A DNA stretch of 64,000 bases from Ilyonectria destructans (GCA_020740775.1 JAHEWK010000004.1:2170001-2234000), one strand, 5' to 3'. Positions 34,204 through 44,260 are shown, numbered from the stretch's first letter. The notes: generated by a model not told the origin, from the letters alone. A program made the numbers and translations.

Positions 34204-36118
34204 TCAGAGCTCGGCGGGCTTTTGCGCGCGGAGACCCTCCTCAATAGGCTCTCCAGGAGCTGTCTCGGCGCCCTTTCTCGAAATGCCAGCAAAGTCATCG
34301 GCAATCAGTCGAGCAACGTTCTTACCCATCAGGGCGCTTGTCTCCATGGTCGAGATGAAGCTCTCCATACCAGATGTGTAGTAAACACCATCGCCAACGA
34401 TGGGATCCTGGAAGGTGACCCGAGGAAGGAGGATGGGGTACGAGTAGAACCAGTGCGGGTAGTACCACGAGATAGGCTTGACAACTGTCTCGTCATCCTC
34501 CTCTCCATTAGCACCAACAAAAGTATCGGGAATTTCTGTGCCCAAGAGCTTGCTTAGAAACTCGGGAGTCACGGGCTGGGCAGAAAAGATCTTGTACGCA
34601 TACTCCAACTTCCCAGTCTTGGGGTTGACCACCGTTTCCAGGGTGCTGACAGAGTAGAATCCAGTGCTACCAACACCGTCCGCTCCCTGTTTGGGCTCTT
34701 CGCCCTCAGCCAGCGTCGTATAGACGCTACTGGGGGCTTTGCTTCCGAACCCGAGCCCAAAGAACTTGGCATTGAGCTTCAGCGGCGAGGCAAATAGGGT
34801 GACATGGAGCTTCGTGTAAGGGATCTCGTCAATTTCGCGGTGAAGTATCCCCTCTTCAGCACTGATGTGGCTGAATTGCCAAGGGGATGCGACAATGACG
34901 TTATCAAATCCAATCGCATACTCGTCGGGAGAGCTTGATTTCACACCGCTGTCCCTTGTTGAAATGAGGTACTTGGGTGAAGAGGCATCGGTCTTCTTCT
35001 TGATCGTTGAGAGGGATGCTACTGATGTGTTGCGATACACGGATGCTCCGCTGGCGCGCACCATTTTCTCGAAGATTTGCCAGTTGCCGCCCTGAACTGC
35101 CACGGCGCCATCTGTGGCAAAAGATACCTGTCTGAGGATTAGCGTGGGCGTTGTGATGGAAAGGGATTTGCCTACCATGGTCTCCAGACCGTGGATATAA
35201 GCCAAGTTGGAGGCATAGTTGACTCTTGTCGCAGCTTGTAGAATGTCACGACCAAATCGAGCATCGATCTGAAATTGTATTAGCGAAGATGTGCTTTCTC
35301 GATAGCCTCGGGTCAAAGACAAACATTGTTCTGAGCGAGGAATTGCTCTCCAGTTACCCCGGTAGCATCCAGCAGGCCAAGTTCGAATGCCTTCTCGGTA
35401 AGTGACTGAAATGGGAAATGCGGCGCCTCGTACATCTGCGCGAACTTTCCGACGACGCTCTTGACGAGCTGAACCGCCTTGTACGGCGCCAGGCCATATT
35501 TCCACCACATCTTCGCGACATCCCACCACCACGAGGCACCCTCGGCCGTCTCAAAGACAAACTTCTCGCCATTCCAAATAGCAGTGATGGCGCCTTTCTC
35601 TTGTGCGTGGGGCTCGCCAATGGGGAGGTTGAATTCCTGGCTTGCATTGTACAGGATGTGGTTGATGGTGACGAAGATGGATGCACCCAGCTCAATCGGC
35701 TGGGCGGGTTCATCGAAGGCATCGACGGTGAGAGTGCGGCCACCGATATGATTCGTCTTTTCAAAGATGGTGATGTTGATAGATAAGCCCTCTTCCTCGG
35801 CATATTTCTGGAGGTGGTACGCTGCCGAGGAGCCCGCCGCGCCAGCGCCTACGGTCTCGTGTTAGCATGACGCGATCGATAGTGGTATTGGGATGTCGAA
35901 TAGTCTCCAAGTTTCGGATCAAAGTGAAGAAAACGACAATGAGTGGATGGGGAGAAGAATATGACCCAGTACATTGGTGACATGGCACGATTCTGAAAAC
36001 AAACCATTTCCCAGGACATACCTATGATGGCAACATTCTTGACCTCACTAACGCCGTGAACGGGAGCACTGGCAATGGCACCCAGCAGGGCTAGGCAAGA
36101 CCTCCAATAAGGCTGCAT
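34204..36118 (-). CDS. PCYOX1: Prenylcysteine oxidase/lyase (FAD-dependent)
   Basis: Four exons give 545 residues. A signal peptide (about residues 1-22, MQPYWRSCLALLGAIASAPV) precedes the FAD-binding dinucleotide fold VKNVAIIGAGAAGSSAAYHL and the partner motif INITIFEKTNHIGGRT. Downstream blocks fit the Prenylcys_lyase domain: INHILYNASQEFNLP, AATRVNYASNLAYIHGLETM, VAVQGGNWQIFEKMV, FDNVIVASPWQFS, and the end WYYPHWFYSYPILLPRVTF with YTSGMESFISTMETSALMGK. These enzymes cleave farnesyl- or geranylgeranyl-cysteine by oxidation, freeing the prenyl aldehyde and Cys with H2O2, in the lysosome/vacuole or secretory lumen. Introns are at 35849-36021, 35269-35324 and 35128-35175. The 48-nt last intron is in frame. 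A Met 17 codons upstream (36169) is possible but spoils the signal peptide. Confidence 0.92.
35128..35175 (-). other. Intron 3 of the prenylcysteine oxidase gene, in frame
   Basis: Donor GTAGGC, branch-like CGCTAAT, acceptor CAGACAG; 48 nt without stops. Removal joins HGLETM to VSFATDGAVAVQ. A closer CAG acceptor four bases earlier would shift the frame. Confidence 0.8.
35269..35324 (-). other. Intron 2 of the prenylcysteine oxidase gene
   Basis: Donor GTTTGT, acceptor AATTTCAG; 56 nt, joining FLAQNN to IDARFGRDI. Confidence 0.88.
35849..36021 (-). other. Intron 1 of the prenylcysteine oxidase gene
   Basis: Donor GTATGT, acceptor ACCGTAG; 173 nt. It splits the GxGxxG motif between IIG and AGAAG. 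Confidence 0.9.
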
Positions 36119-36609
36119 ATTGAAGCAAGGGAGAGACAAGGTGCGGAAAAATGATTGCCGAAAGGGCAAACCGTGAGCATTGACGAACTGTCGAAGCTCG
36201 AACTGTTGAAGCTCTCCGGGTCTGACACAACATGGAGGATGACGCGGGCTGGAGGACGAATGGGGTGACGTATGGTCACGTGACGAAGCAGCATCTCAGG
36301 CCAAGGGCGCATCATGATGGTGTGTTTAACCAACTTCTCCATGCAGTCGACGATGCATTACGGTATAAGTAGCGCCTTGCTTATCATTTAAAATTCCACA
36401 GCTGCTTATTTCAAGTGCTGCCGGTGTGTGCAAGCCCGCAGACAAAAGGCTGGCTGATCAAAGCCCAAACAGCGCGCGAGCAAACTACGGCCAAAGCGTA
36501 CGTAGCAGTCTTTCACCTAATATCGGTAATCCCAATTCCAGAGTACATACAAAAGAGGACATTATTAAGCCAGAAAGCACCACATCACAATGATGATAAT
36601 GTCATAGAG
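36119..36609. other. Intergenic region
   Basis: About 490 bp holding the prenylcysteine oxidase promoter. No gene seen. Confidence 0.55.
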
Positions 36610-37677
36610 TTATAGGGAAGACCCCGTTATAGACTTGTAATGTGGAATATAAAAAATAGAACAACTACTAACTGAAACGAAATGACGACCAGGTGTAGTG
36701 CTGACTTCCTCCCTGGTGTCGCAGTGATACCGGAGCGAGATGTTTCGGACATCGCTTCCGTCGAAAAGGGGAAAGCTCCGTTTGCAATATTGGAAGTATC
36801 CAATACCAACTCTTTGGTAGGTCTCTTCGGCCTCAACAGTCTTTTGGAGGACCAAGAACCAGTCTCGTTGTCCACCTGTGAGAGAGCCAACCATTTCGCC
36901 AACACTAGTGCAGAAGTACATTCTCTGTTCATTCCGGGTATTTTCGAGGGAGCAAACTGTAGACTCATCTTTAACTGACATGCATTGATTATTTTGTGCA
37001 TGATCAAGGTCAGGTGAAGTCTTAACTGCGTCCTCATCACATATGATTTCGTACCAGCGCGGCTTTTCCATACCAGTCATTCCGGCATCTTTGTGCTCGC
37101 GGACAAATGTGAGTGGCTGTCCCTCGGCGCGGATTGGACTGCCCCCTGAGGTCGTATACGTCGATTTTGTTGAAGAGGAACAAGGAATGGTAGCTAGATC
37201 AACTCGAACCAGGAGGCCGCCTAGGCGAATAACCCCTGCGGTAACTCTGCCTGTGGGATCACATAGGGAAGCTTGGTCAAGCCAACTTATTGACACGCTA
37301 AGCAAAGACCACGCATCGGGGTTAAACAAAAGCCTATCTTCTTTCTCTCGCACTATAATCTCTGAACGCGATGTGATTTGAACAGATGTGTCGTTGACAA
37401 GGCTGTTCACAGCGGCTCACAAATAACTGCAGGGGTTGCAACAAGAAACTTGGCAGATGTCCTTGTCTCTCCAGGAACGAAATACCTTACGTGAGGGATT
37501 ACGACTGGAGTCCTTGAAGATACATTGTTGATACGAAAATTCCAGGTCCCTCAATATATTCTCCGGTGATGTCAAATGGCGGAATGGTTTCTCGTCCGGG
37601 ATGCAAAGTAATACTCCTTTGCAGCGGTCTGCGTTGCTGCACTCGAGCATCTCCAAACTCTTGAGGTATAGCTGCAT
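36610..37677 (-). pseudogene. Uncharacterised fungal protein, interrupted by a TGA
   Basis: Two minus-strand ORFs lie in the same frame and are separated by a single TGA at 37417-37419. The upstream one (87 codons from 37677) has ILRDLEFSYQQCIFKDSSRN and SWRDKDICQVSCC; the downstream one (about 266 codons to 36610) has PDAWSLLSVSISWLDQASLC, PLTFVREHKDAGMTG, KPRWYEIICDED and the end WFLVLQKT..EETYQRVGIGYF. The closing block resembles C-terminal tails seen in HET-type and related fungal-specific proteins, but no domain can be named. The segment begins without a convincing N-terminus (a TAA lies three codons before 37677), so it may be the remnant of a longer gene. A weak 75-nt intron (GTAAGG to TGTGAG) would skip the TGA but also remove residues that look coding. 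Confidence 0.5.
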
Positions 37678-38892
37678 CTCGGACTTTTAAGACGGATAGT
37701 GCGACAATGTTGCGAGCTTAGGCCCATCCTCAAGCTCAGGCTCAGGCTCGGTCTCGAGGTCAGGCTTGCCATGTTCTGTGGATTTGTTCTGTGTCTCCCG
37801 GCGCTTTCACCACTTTGCGAACGATCGGGCTAACTCCATTATCTGGAGATAGTTTGCGGATGGGATACGATAAAAAATCACGCGAGGAATACATGTTTGT
37901 ATGTACGAAGGGAGGACAAAGCCTCAGGTGATCGCGTCGGAAAACGATGGTGGCGATGACACTGCCTCGTTTTCGTGGCTGTGGAAGCTGCAGCGGAGGC
38001 TGTGCAAGGCAATTGTCGCACGGTATAAGGGGGGGGGGGGGGGAAATCCCACAGGAGACGATCGTCTTTTCGTGATCGTTATAACCCTTGCTGACGTAAA
38101 TTTGCCGTATCACAGAGGCTGGCACTACCCTAGGCTAAAGTCCGTATAAGTTCGAACCCTCGTTAGAGCGAGAACTGTAGCAAAAACTGTAGCGAGCACC
38201 ACTTAGGCTCTAGATTCTGGCGAGATATACTCAATCACAAGGTGTAAAGCTCCGAAAGTTGTTTAATTTTACGACCCGAGCATCTTGTGTGTGAATTGCT
38301 AATAGCAGAGGAGCCTCTCTGTTCCAAGTACTCAATTGATGACAATGTTTGTAGTTCTCAGCTCGGCAAAATTACAGAAAATTCAGCATGCACGTAGTTC
38401 TAGGTTTGCCTGATCATTACAGAAAGAATATCCTGTAGAACAATGGTTAATGTAGCCACTAGTTAAGGTGTTCAGATTCGCTTCACTCTTCGCTGCTATA
38501 CAATAATTCTTCATGTCTCATAATACATATCAGGTATGCGCTTTTCCAAGATTTCCCGAGGTAAGTTCCATTACCATCTCTCTGGAAGCGAATATCTTTA
38601 AAAACACAGGGGGAATCGGGGACATCAAGAACCAGCCCGGAAAAACATTATCCTTCCTACCACCATAACACCAAGCAAAATGCAAAAGGGCCTTCCCACG
38701 CTATCGATAACAAAACCTTTCTCTTTAGATAGGAGGGAAACGCTGAAAATGGGGTATGACAAGACCGATTGTCTCCCTAAAGATATTGGAATGTTGTGTT
38801 TCACTGACTCCTCGTCTAGGAGTTCTCGCTTAGATTGAAATTTTGTCGTAAGAACATAAAGAAATGTAAGATCGGGGAGTGTCCTTGGCCAT
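37678..38892. other. Intergenic region with a G15 run, upstream of the interrupted ORF and downstream of frq
   Basis: About 1.2 kb without a gene. It includes a G homopolymer at 38029-38043 and, from about 38150 to 38880, AT-richer sequence that probably contains the frq 3' untranslated region. Confidence 0.5.
38029..38043. repeat. G15 homopolymer
   Basis: Fifteen consecutive G on the plus strand. Such runs are slippage-prone and can stack as G-quadruplex. Confidence 0.9.
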
Positions 38893-41800
38893 TCAAGGGC
38901 TCTCCTCCTCGCTGGTACTGTACCCACTCATACTTCCCCCAACAGTGACAGCGGATGTCCCACCAGGGGGAAGCATCCTCTCTGCAGAGGTACTCTTACT
39001 GCCTTCGCGGGCTGTCCCTGCTGCCGCTGCAGCACTGTTGGAATATCGTCGTGTGGTAACTCGGCTTCGATTTGGCAACCCTAGGGCGTTGACATTCCCA
39101 CTCGTGTCATACATGTTGTGCTCGCCAGGGGAATCGTCTGGATCCTCGCCGTCCTCGTCACCGCTGCTGAGATCGACCCCATCGGGGTAGTCATCGGGTT
39201 GGTGGGGGTTTGCAAGCTGGCTCATCATCTCCTCAGACGATTCAAGATCGTCCATGGATTCCGAGGCAAACATGTCATCTGTCGTGGACCCATCGGAACT
39301 GAAAGGCGGGATGAACATGGCTGGGGGTGGGAGAGGAACTGGCTGAAGACGCTTGATGCCGCCAGAAACATACTCGATTCCTATGGGTCGAATTCCGCGG
39401 TGGGGTGTCGTTCTGAAGGCTTGAAGGTCAGGTGACGACGTAGACATGGTGGCTAAGCGACGAATGGTCCCATCGGTCGTCTCGTCCGACCCTGGTTGCT
39501 GATGTGATGTATCCGTTGGGATTGCATCTTGCTTTGATCGCTTTGTAGCGACGACCACCATGAAGTGGTCATCTGGTCGAATACCACCAAGACCACAGGG
39601 CTCCAGGGGGTGGAGTTTTATGTATTGCTTCTCGGTTGACCAGACCAGACCGAGTTCGACATCGCCCGACTCTTCGGCCTCATCGGTGGTCCATTTCGGT
39701 GTCCTTCCATTATCATCGATGTTCATTTCCGGACTGGATCGTAAAAATTGTCCCCTGTCACTCAAAGGCCTGTCGTTGATGAAAGACCCAGAGTATGTTC
39801 TTCCAGAAGGAGAGCGATTGGGAAGTAGTTGCTGATGTAGATCATGTGTGGTTTGGCTGTCTGTAAGCATATTTGGTGAGGTGGAAACATCTCCTGGGTC
39901 GCCTGACAAATCCGTGCAGAAAGGCGCGCCGCTGTAGTAGATGATGGCGCCATCATGGCGACGTTTACGCCGATTCGACGTGCCAGAACCGCTCATACCC
40001 CAGCGAGAGTCGTCAACATTACTTTCCTCGAAAGGCCCAACAGATGAAAGAGTTTCGTCCATGGACGTTGAGGAATCTCGTTGCACAAGGATCGGTTTAT
40101 AATGGAAACTTTCAGAGAAACCGGGTTCTTGTGCGCCGAATTTGGATGCTTTCTTGGTCGAGCTTTCTGCGTGAAAGTTGTTATTTGTTGAACTAACAAC
40201 CTTTTGACGCTTGCGTGTTTTCTTGTTTGAATCATCAGTATCACAGTTAGAAGGGCTCTGCTGTGAATTGTATCCAGAACTGTCGCTGCTAAACTTAGTC
40301 CCTCGGGATCCGCCTCGCCACCGAATCTTGCGCCCATCAGAGGACAATTGGAATCTCGAGCTGAGCTCGGAGACGGCTACTCGAACAAACTCCGGAGTGA
40401 CGTTGATAATATGGAGCTGAGCCAGATTGCAGAGGAGATTCAAGTAGACCCATCCATCGGCGTCAGTCTGGACAGGGGCAGGTGCCATTGGCGGTTCCGC
40501 TGACAGTTCCGGGGGCACTAAACCGAGGTGGCGAATGTAGTCCATATTTTCCGATGGAATTTGGGCGCGATCGGGATCTAGGTCTCGGGGCCGTGTGGGC
40601 CGCTGCTCTGGTGCTGGCGGTGGCAAGGGTGGAGAATGATTTGCTCCGGAGCCGCTGCCGCTGCCGCTGCCGCTGCCGTTGCCACCGGACTCTGTCTGAT
40701 CGCCGCGGGAGTTGGAGGCCGATTCATTATCTTTTGACTGACTCTTCTTGCCCGAATGTCCAGATTGTTGTTCCAAGGGGAGGATTTTTGCTTCGCGGGC
40801 CGGCTCTGATTGAACGCATGGGGGCTGATCGAGTGCGGTTGGTGCTTGGGGTTGTGCGCCGACTGTGATGGGTGTGTGCACCAGCTTGCCCGCGTGTGGT
40901 GAAAGTGGTTTCCTTGGGGCATGGTGACCACTAATCTTTCCAGTAAAGAGATGTTCAAGACGACGAACAACGAGTTTCTTCCTTTCCCTCTCTGTCATGA
41001 TCATGTGTCGTGGATAAAGACCTTCAGGAATGTCTCGCAAGTAACTCTGGACCTTTTTTTCATTTGCATCTTTTGAGCCCACCATCATGGGGCGAGCGAG
41101 AGATGTACCAGACTTGGCGCCGGTAGACATGGAGGCGTACGCGGAATCAGCGTGTCTGAAGTGGGAGTCAGGCGTCGAAGATGCATGCTTCGACATGGAT
41201 CCTGATGCAGAGTACATGCGATTGCGGTTTGCATGACGAGATGATTTCTTGTTCCTTTGCGAAGATGATCCGCTCGGCGAGCTTCCGAGGCCGGCGGCGA
41301 AGTCTCTCAGTGTTGCCTCGAGTTCTCTTTTTTTCGTATTAGGTAGACCGTGGACCTTGATCTCGAACAGTTTCTCCTTTCTGAGCATGTCTGGGCCCAA
41401 TTGCTTATACCGCTTCAATTCCTCCTTCAAACGTTGGATTTCGATGGTTAGGTCGTCGATGACGCTTCGGTAGTCGTCTGCACTACTGCTTTGGGCCGTC
41501 TCGACTTTTGGCGGGGCTAATTGGTTGCCATAGGTATGTGGTTTCTCCTCATTGGACGAGTCTGACTCTTTCTGGAAGAAGGGAGGGTCAACTGAGATCG
41601 TGTCAGCCATCATGTTTAGGAGAATTGATGAGACAATCCTGTGTTTACCATCCATCACAGTGTTGCCGAAAGTTGCTGTCGGGTTTTCGTTTGACTGATC
41701 AAACCAATTTTTGGGATCACTCGGACCGGTATCATGGCTCTCGCTCGAAGAGATTCGGCGAGGGAATGCGGGCATCGTCTCCTTTGCCAAGGTAGAGCCT

Positions 41801-41949
41801 GGCCTGACCCGATTAGAGGCATCGCGGGCTAAGAGGTGGTGCCGGAGAGTCACAGATTGTGAGGGCGGGGCACGTCGTGGAAAAGGGTGACCAGTTGGGG
41901 CGGTTGTGGGTGCTTGAGTTCCGTGTGATTTTCCTTTGGTTGAGGACAT
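38893..41949 (-). CDS. frq: FREQUENCY (FRQ), circadian clock negative element
   Basis: The ORF is 1018 codons unspliced, 999 after removing a 57-nt in-frame intron (41592-41648). It follows Neurospora FRQ along its length: N-terminal GHPFPRRAP and LARDASNRV; NWFDQSNENPT; VDPPFFQKESDSSNEE; the dimerising coiled coil YRSVIDDLTIEIQRLKEELK; LFEIKVHGLP and KKRELEATLRDFAA; the casein-kinase-1 docking areas around KKLVVRRLEHLFTGKISG and ENMDYIRHLGLV; PTRPRDLDPDR; a nuclear localisation signal in NRRKRRHDGAIIYYSGAPFC; GLGGIRPDDHF; and a C-terminus rich in acids and Ser. FRQ with FRH and CK1 inhibits the White Collar complex each day in nucleus and cytosol and decays after progressive phosphorylation. 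A (Gly-Ser)n repeat is coded at 40646-40684. Met99 directly precedes the intron and matches the start of the short isoform (Met100 in Neurospora). Confidence 0.96.
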   Translation of the reverse strand: MSSTKGKSHGTQAPTTAPTGHPFPRRAPPSQSVTLRHHLLARDASNRVRPGSTLAKETMPAFPRRISSSESHDTGPSDPKNWFDQSNENPTATFGNTVMDGKHRIVSSILLNMMADTISVDPPFFQKESDSSNEEKPHTYGNQLAPPKVETAQSSSADDYRSVIDDLTIEIQRLKEELKRYKQLGPDMLRKEKLFEIKVHGLPNTKKRELEATLRDFAAGLGSSPSGSSSQRNKKSSRHANRNRMYSASGSMSKHASSTPDSHFRHADSAYASMSTGAKSGTSLARPMMVGSKDANEKKVQSYLRDIPEGLYPRHMIMTERERKKLVVRRLEHLFTGKISGHHAPRKPLSPHAGKLVHTPITVGAQPQAPTALDQPPCVQSEPAREAKILPLEQQSGHSGKKSQSKDNESASNSRGDQTESGGNGSGSGSGSGSGANHSPPLPPPAPEQRPTRPRDLDPDRAQIPSENMDYIRHLGLVPPELSAEPPMAPAPVQTDADGWVYLNLLCNLAQLHIINVTPEFVRVAVSELSSRFQLSSDGRKIRWRGGSRGTKFSSDSSGYNSQQSPSNCDTDDSNKKTRKRQKVVSSTNNNFHAESSTKKASKFGAQEPGFSESFHYKPILVQRDSSTSMDETLSSVGPFEESNVDDSRWGMSGSGTSNRRKRRHDGAIIYYSGAPFCTDLSGDPGDVSTSPNMLTDSQTTHDLHQQLLPNRSPSGRTYSGSFINDRPLSDRGQFLRSSPEMNIDDNGRTPKWTTDEAEESGDVELGLVWSTEKQYIKLHPLEPCGLGGIRPDDHFMVVVATKRSKQDAIPTDTSHQQPGSDETTDGTIRRLATMSTSSPDLQAFRTTPHRGIRPIGIEYVSGGIKRLQPVPLPPPAMFIPPFSSDGSTTDDMFASESMDDLESSEEMMSQLANPHQPDDYPDGVDLSSGDEDGEDPDDSPGEHNMYDTSGNVNALGLPNRSRVTTRRYSNSAAAAAGTAREGSKSTSAERMLPPGGTSAVTVGGSMSGYSTSEEESP
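40646..40684 (-). repeat. Gly-Ser codon repeat in frq
   Basis: The plus strand reads GCCGCT repeated, giving alternating Gly-Ser five to six times between GGNGS and GANHS in FRQ. Neurospora FRQ has a Gly/Ser/Thr-rich tract at the same place. Confidence 0.9.
41592..41648 (-). other. Frame-neutral intron in frq
   Basis: Donor GTAAAC after ATGGATG, branch-like TCCTAAAC, acceptor GATCTCAG. It is 57 nt with no stop in frame. Splicing gives NTVMDVDPPFFQKE, matching the Neurospora sequence HIMEVDPPFYQKE; retention inserts 19 residues (GKHRI...ISV region) and two extra Met. Confidence 0.85.
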
Positions 41950-42231
41950 GGTCCTAACATAGACGTGAGTCTGAACTTGAAGTTGAAAGGGTGACCACTG
42001 TCATTATCAAGCAAAGCTGTTGAGAGAGCTTGTCAAAACAGTTTAGACTAGCCCTAGTGCATATAAGCACTGGATTTGGGTAGTGACGTAGAGCTCTCTC
42101 GACGCGACGAGATTGCTACGTCCTGTGAGGCGAAGAATAATGTTAGCATGACCAACAATATGATGGCGAAGAATCAAAATGATATATGTCTCCATATATC
42201 AAGCGGGACTGTGATTGGCCAAACACTGCTC

Positions 42232-42246
42232 ATCGATCGATCGATC
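42232..42246. promoter_or_regulatory. Tandem GATC array, candidate White Collar (light/clock) element
   Basis: The sequence ATCGATCGATCGATC gives three overlapping GATCGA-type units, about 280 bases upstream of the FRQ start. The White Collar GATA-type zinc fingers bind repeated GATN/GATCGA in Neurospora frq. Position in the leader and repetition support the call; the exact element is inferred. Confidence 0.5.
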
Positions 42247-43200
42247 CAAGCATCAAATTGTCATATGACGCGGATGGTGCTGTGAGGGGAGTGATTGAGG
42301 AACCTAAGAGGACACTCACAGGAAAGGGGATAGCGTTTGAGCCTGAATGTCCACAAAGGTCGACCGTGAATTTTCGGGGCGAATTTCTTTCTGAAATGAT
42401 CTCCTTGGTGGTTGGGGTCGTCCTCAGGCTGCGTTTGGCGACGTGGCGAGGCCAAGTTTGTTTTTCTGGTCGACTTTGAACAGAAGCTGGTCGTGCGTGG
42501 GAGCTCTCACGGTCGCGACAAGTCGAGGAGTGAAGTAGGTGAGGGTGTAAGTAGCCGAGAGTGAGTCCGTAGCCGGATATCGTAGAATGAGAACCAGGAA
42601 AATGGCCAAGAGGACGCGATGCGAGCGCACGAAGGCGTTCGGGCGTCCGGGTGTCGCGTGTTCGGGCGGTCTTGGGCCCTTTTTATCCGCACACAAACTG
42701 GGTCCCAGAAGCTGTGAGGCTGTGGATGAGCTGCACGGCCGGCCGGGGAAATGTTGGTGAGTGCTCTGCGGTTTTACCTTGCGGAGCTTGCTGCGTGAAC
42801 CACGTCGATGAGAGTTTTGCCCGGGTCGAGAGTCGTTGGCGATGGTAGGGTGGGAGTGAGTCTGTACCAAGGGAGGGACTGAGGTGGTGGTGAGGCGATT
42901 TGGCTGGTGCAAAAGAAGGAGAGAGGTCGGAGTGGGGGTGGTGAAGATGGCGATGCAGCGAAGGTATAAGAGACCAGGGTATGGGGAACCGGGAGGCCAG
43001 TGCGATGCGGTTCGGTCACTGTAGTCACGGTGGTGTGGCACGGAGTGGCTCTCGAAGGCCTGGGTTCGCTCCGGGCGGGTGACGATGCAGGCTGCCGTCT
43101 TTTCACAAACGAAGTACTGTACTATTACAGAGGCGGACAAATGGAGTAGGCAGCTGGTGGAACGGGAATGCGGGAATGAGGAGATGGAACCTGAGGAGAA

Positions 43201-43228
43201 CGAGCGTCGAGCGTCGAGCGTCGAGCGT
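43201..43228. repeat. Tandem repeat (CGAGCGT)x4
   Basis: Four exact 7-base units followed by ACGTACGG, about 1.25 kb upstream of the FRQ start. Confidence 0.95.
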
Positions 43229-43929
43229 ACGTACGGGAGCGGGAACGATAGCGAATGAACCCAGGGCGGGAAACACCAAACGCCCACGAGAATTTCCAGC
43301 ATCTCGCAGGGCGCCGCCCAGAGCATCGCCGGGGCGCGGCATCGCAGGATGGGGCCGGGGGATGGGACGGGCGTCGATGGAACGCTCAGTGCCCCCGATT
43401 CCACGGCCGCTGAGTTCGCCCATGCGACCAGAACGCAGCAGGGACGTCCTCCAAACGGTGGCCTGGCGGCGCTGCTGGGCACACTCCGGGTGGTGTCGGT
43501 GCTGAGATTGCGTCCCTTACAATCCCGATGCCATCGTCGATGAGTCTGGGTGGTTTTGCTGCAGCAGCTGACTAGGTCGCCTTGTCTTTGGCTACGCCCA
43601 CCCCAACAATTCCCTCCAACACTCCCTCGATTCTCGATCCCTCGATCCCATCGCTCGCCGCTTGCTGTGGGGGCTGATACACCGTGTCAGCCAACCACGA
43701 GCCCACAAAGCCCATGGACGTATCCGGCCCCTGTATTCCAGTCAGGGACCCGCCTGGCCTGCTAGGTTCCTCAGGGCCTAGGTACCGAGCTTGCCTCCGT
43801 CCAGACGACGACGTCGTACCGGACCTCTCATGGCAGCCGGAGCAGGGCCACGCCGATCTGGGATTTGGCCCGTCATCGGCACAACCACCACGCCAAACGC
43901 CGGACGCACCTCGACCCGGTGTCCCCAGC

Positions 43930-43958
43930 GGGCTCAGAGGGCTCAGAGGGCTCAGAAG
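43930..43958. repeat. Tandem repeat of GGGCTCAGA units
   Basis: Three near-identical units of nine to ten bases (GGGCTCAGA / GGGCTCAGAG). Confidence 0.9.
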
Positions 43959-44174
43959 GCGGCCCTCAGCGATGTCATCCTACATGCCCCCGTAGTTTCT
44001 CTCGGCTTCGGTGGGTCTGCCGCTTTTGCCGTGGCTTTTATTCCATCCTTTATTTGTGACTGTTCTGTACGGACACATTGTACGTAGACGGATCGGGAGC
44101 CGTTCTCGCATCATCCCTTGTGTCTGTGTGGCCCATTGTCCCTCGAAGCCTCCTTTGTTGTGACGGGGCCTCGT

Positions 44175-44260
44175 CCGGCATCTCGATATGACCAGCCGGC
44201 ATCTCGATATGGCCAGCCATCTCGATGTCGCCCGCCATGTCGCCCGCCATGTCGCCCGTG
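44175..44260. repeat. Compound tandem repeat
   Basis: A 21-base unit (CGGCATCTCGATATGACCAG type) occurs about two and a half times, then runs straight into a 12-base unit (GCCCGCCATGTC) repeated three times. The two share the ATCTCGAT/CATGTCG theme, so one may have grown from the other. Confidence 0.9.

Larger units (their letters stand above)
41950..43560 (-). promoter_or_regulatory. Long leader and promoter of frq
   Basis: Upstream of the FRQ start there are several short ATG-initiated ORFs on the frq strand (for example 42455 to 42261 and 42692 to 42507), which could be upstream ORFs if the leader is long as in Neurospora frq. The 352-codon ORF at 42424-43482 has no family and is not supported as a gene. 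A GATC array lies at 42232-42246 and a CGAGCGT repeat at 43201-43228. Leader limits cannot be seen without transcript data. Confidence 0.5.

Noticed and set aside
38145..38215. tRNA-like GTTCGAACCCTC (T-loop-like) element
   Set aside because: No A box and no cloverleaf stems around it.
42424..43482. 352-codon minus-strand ORF upstream of frq
   Set aside because: Its composition (Pro/Ser/His/Thr with no blocks) and its place in the frq leader speak against a protein. No family resemblance.
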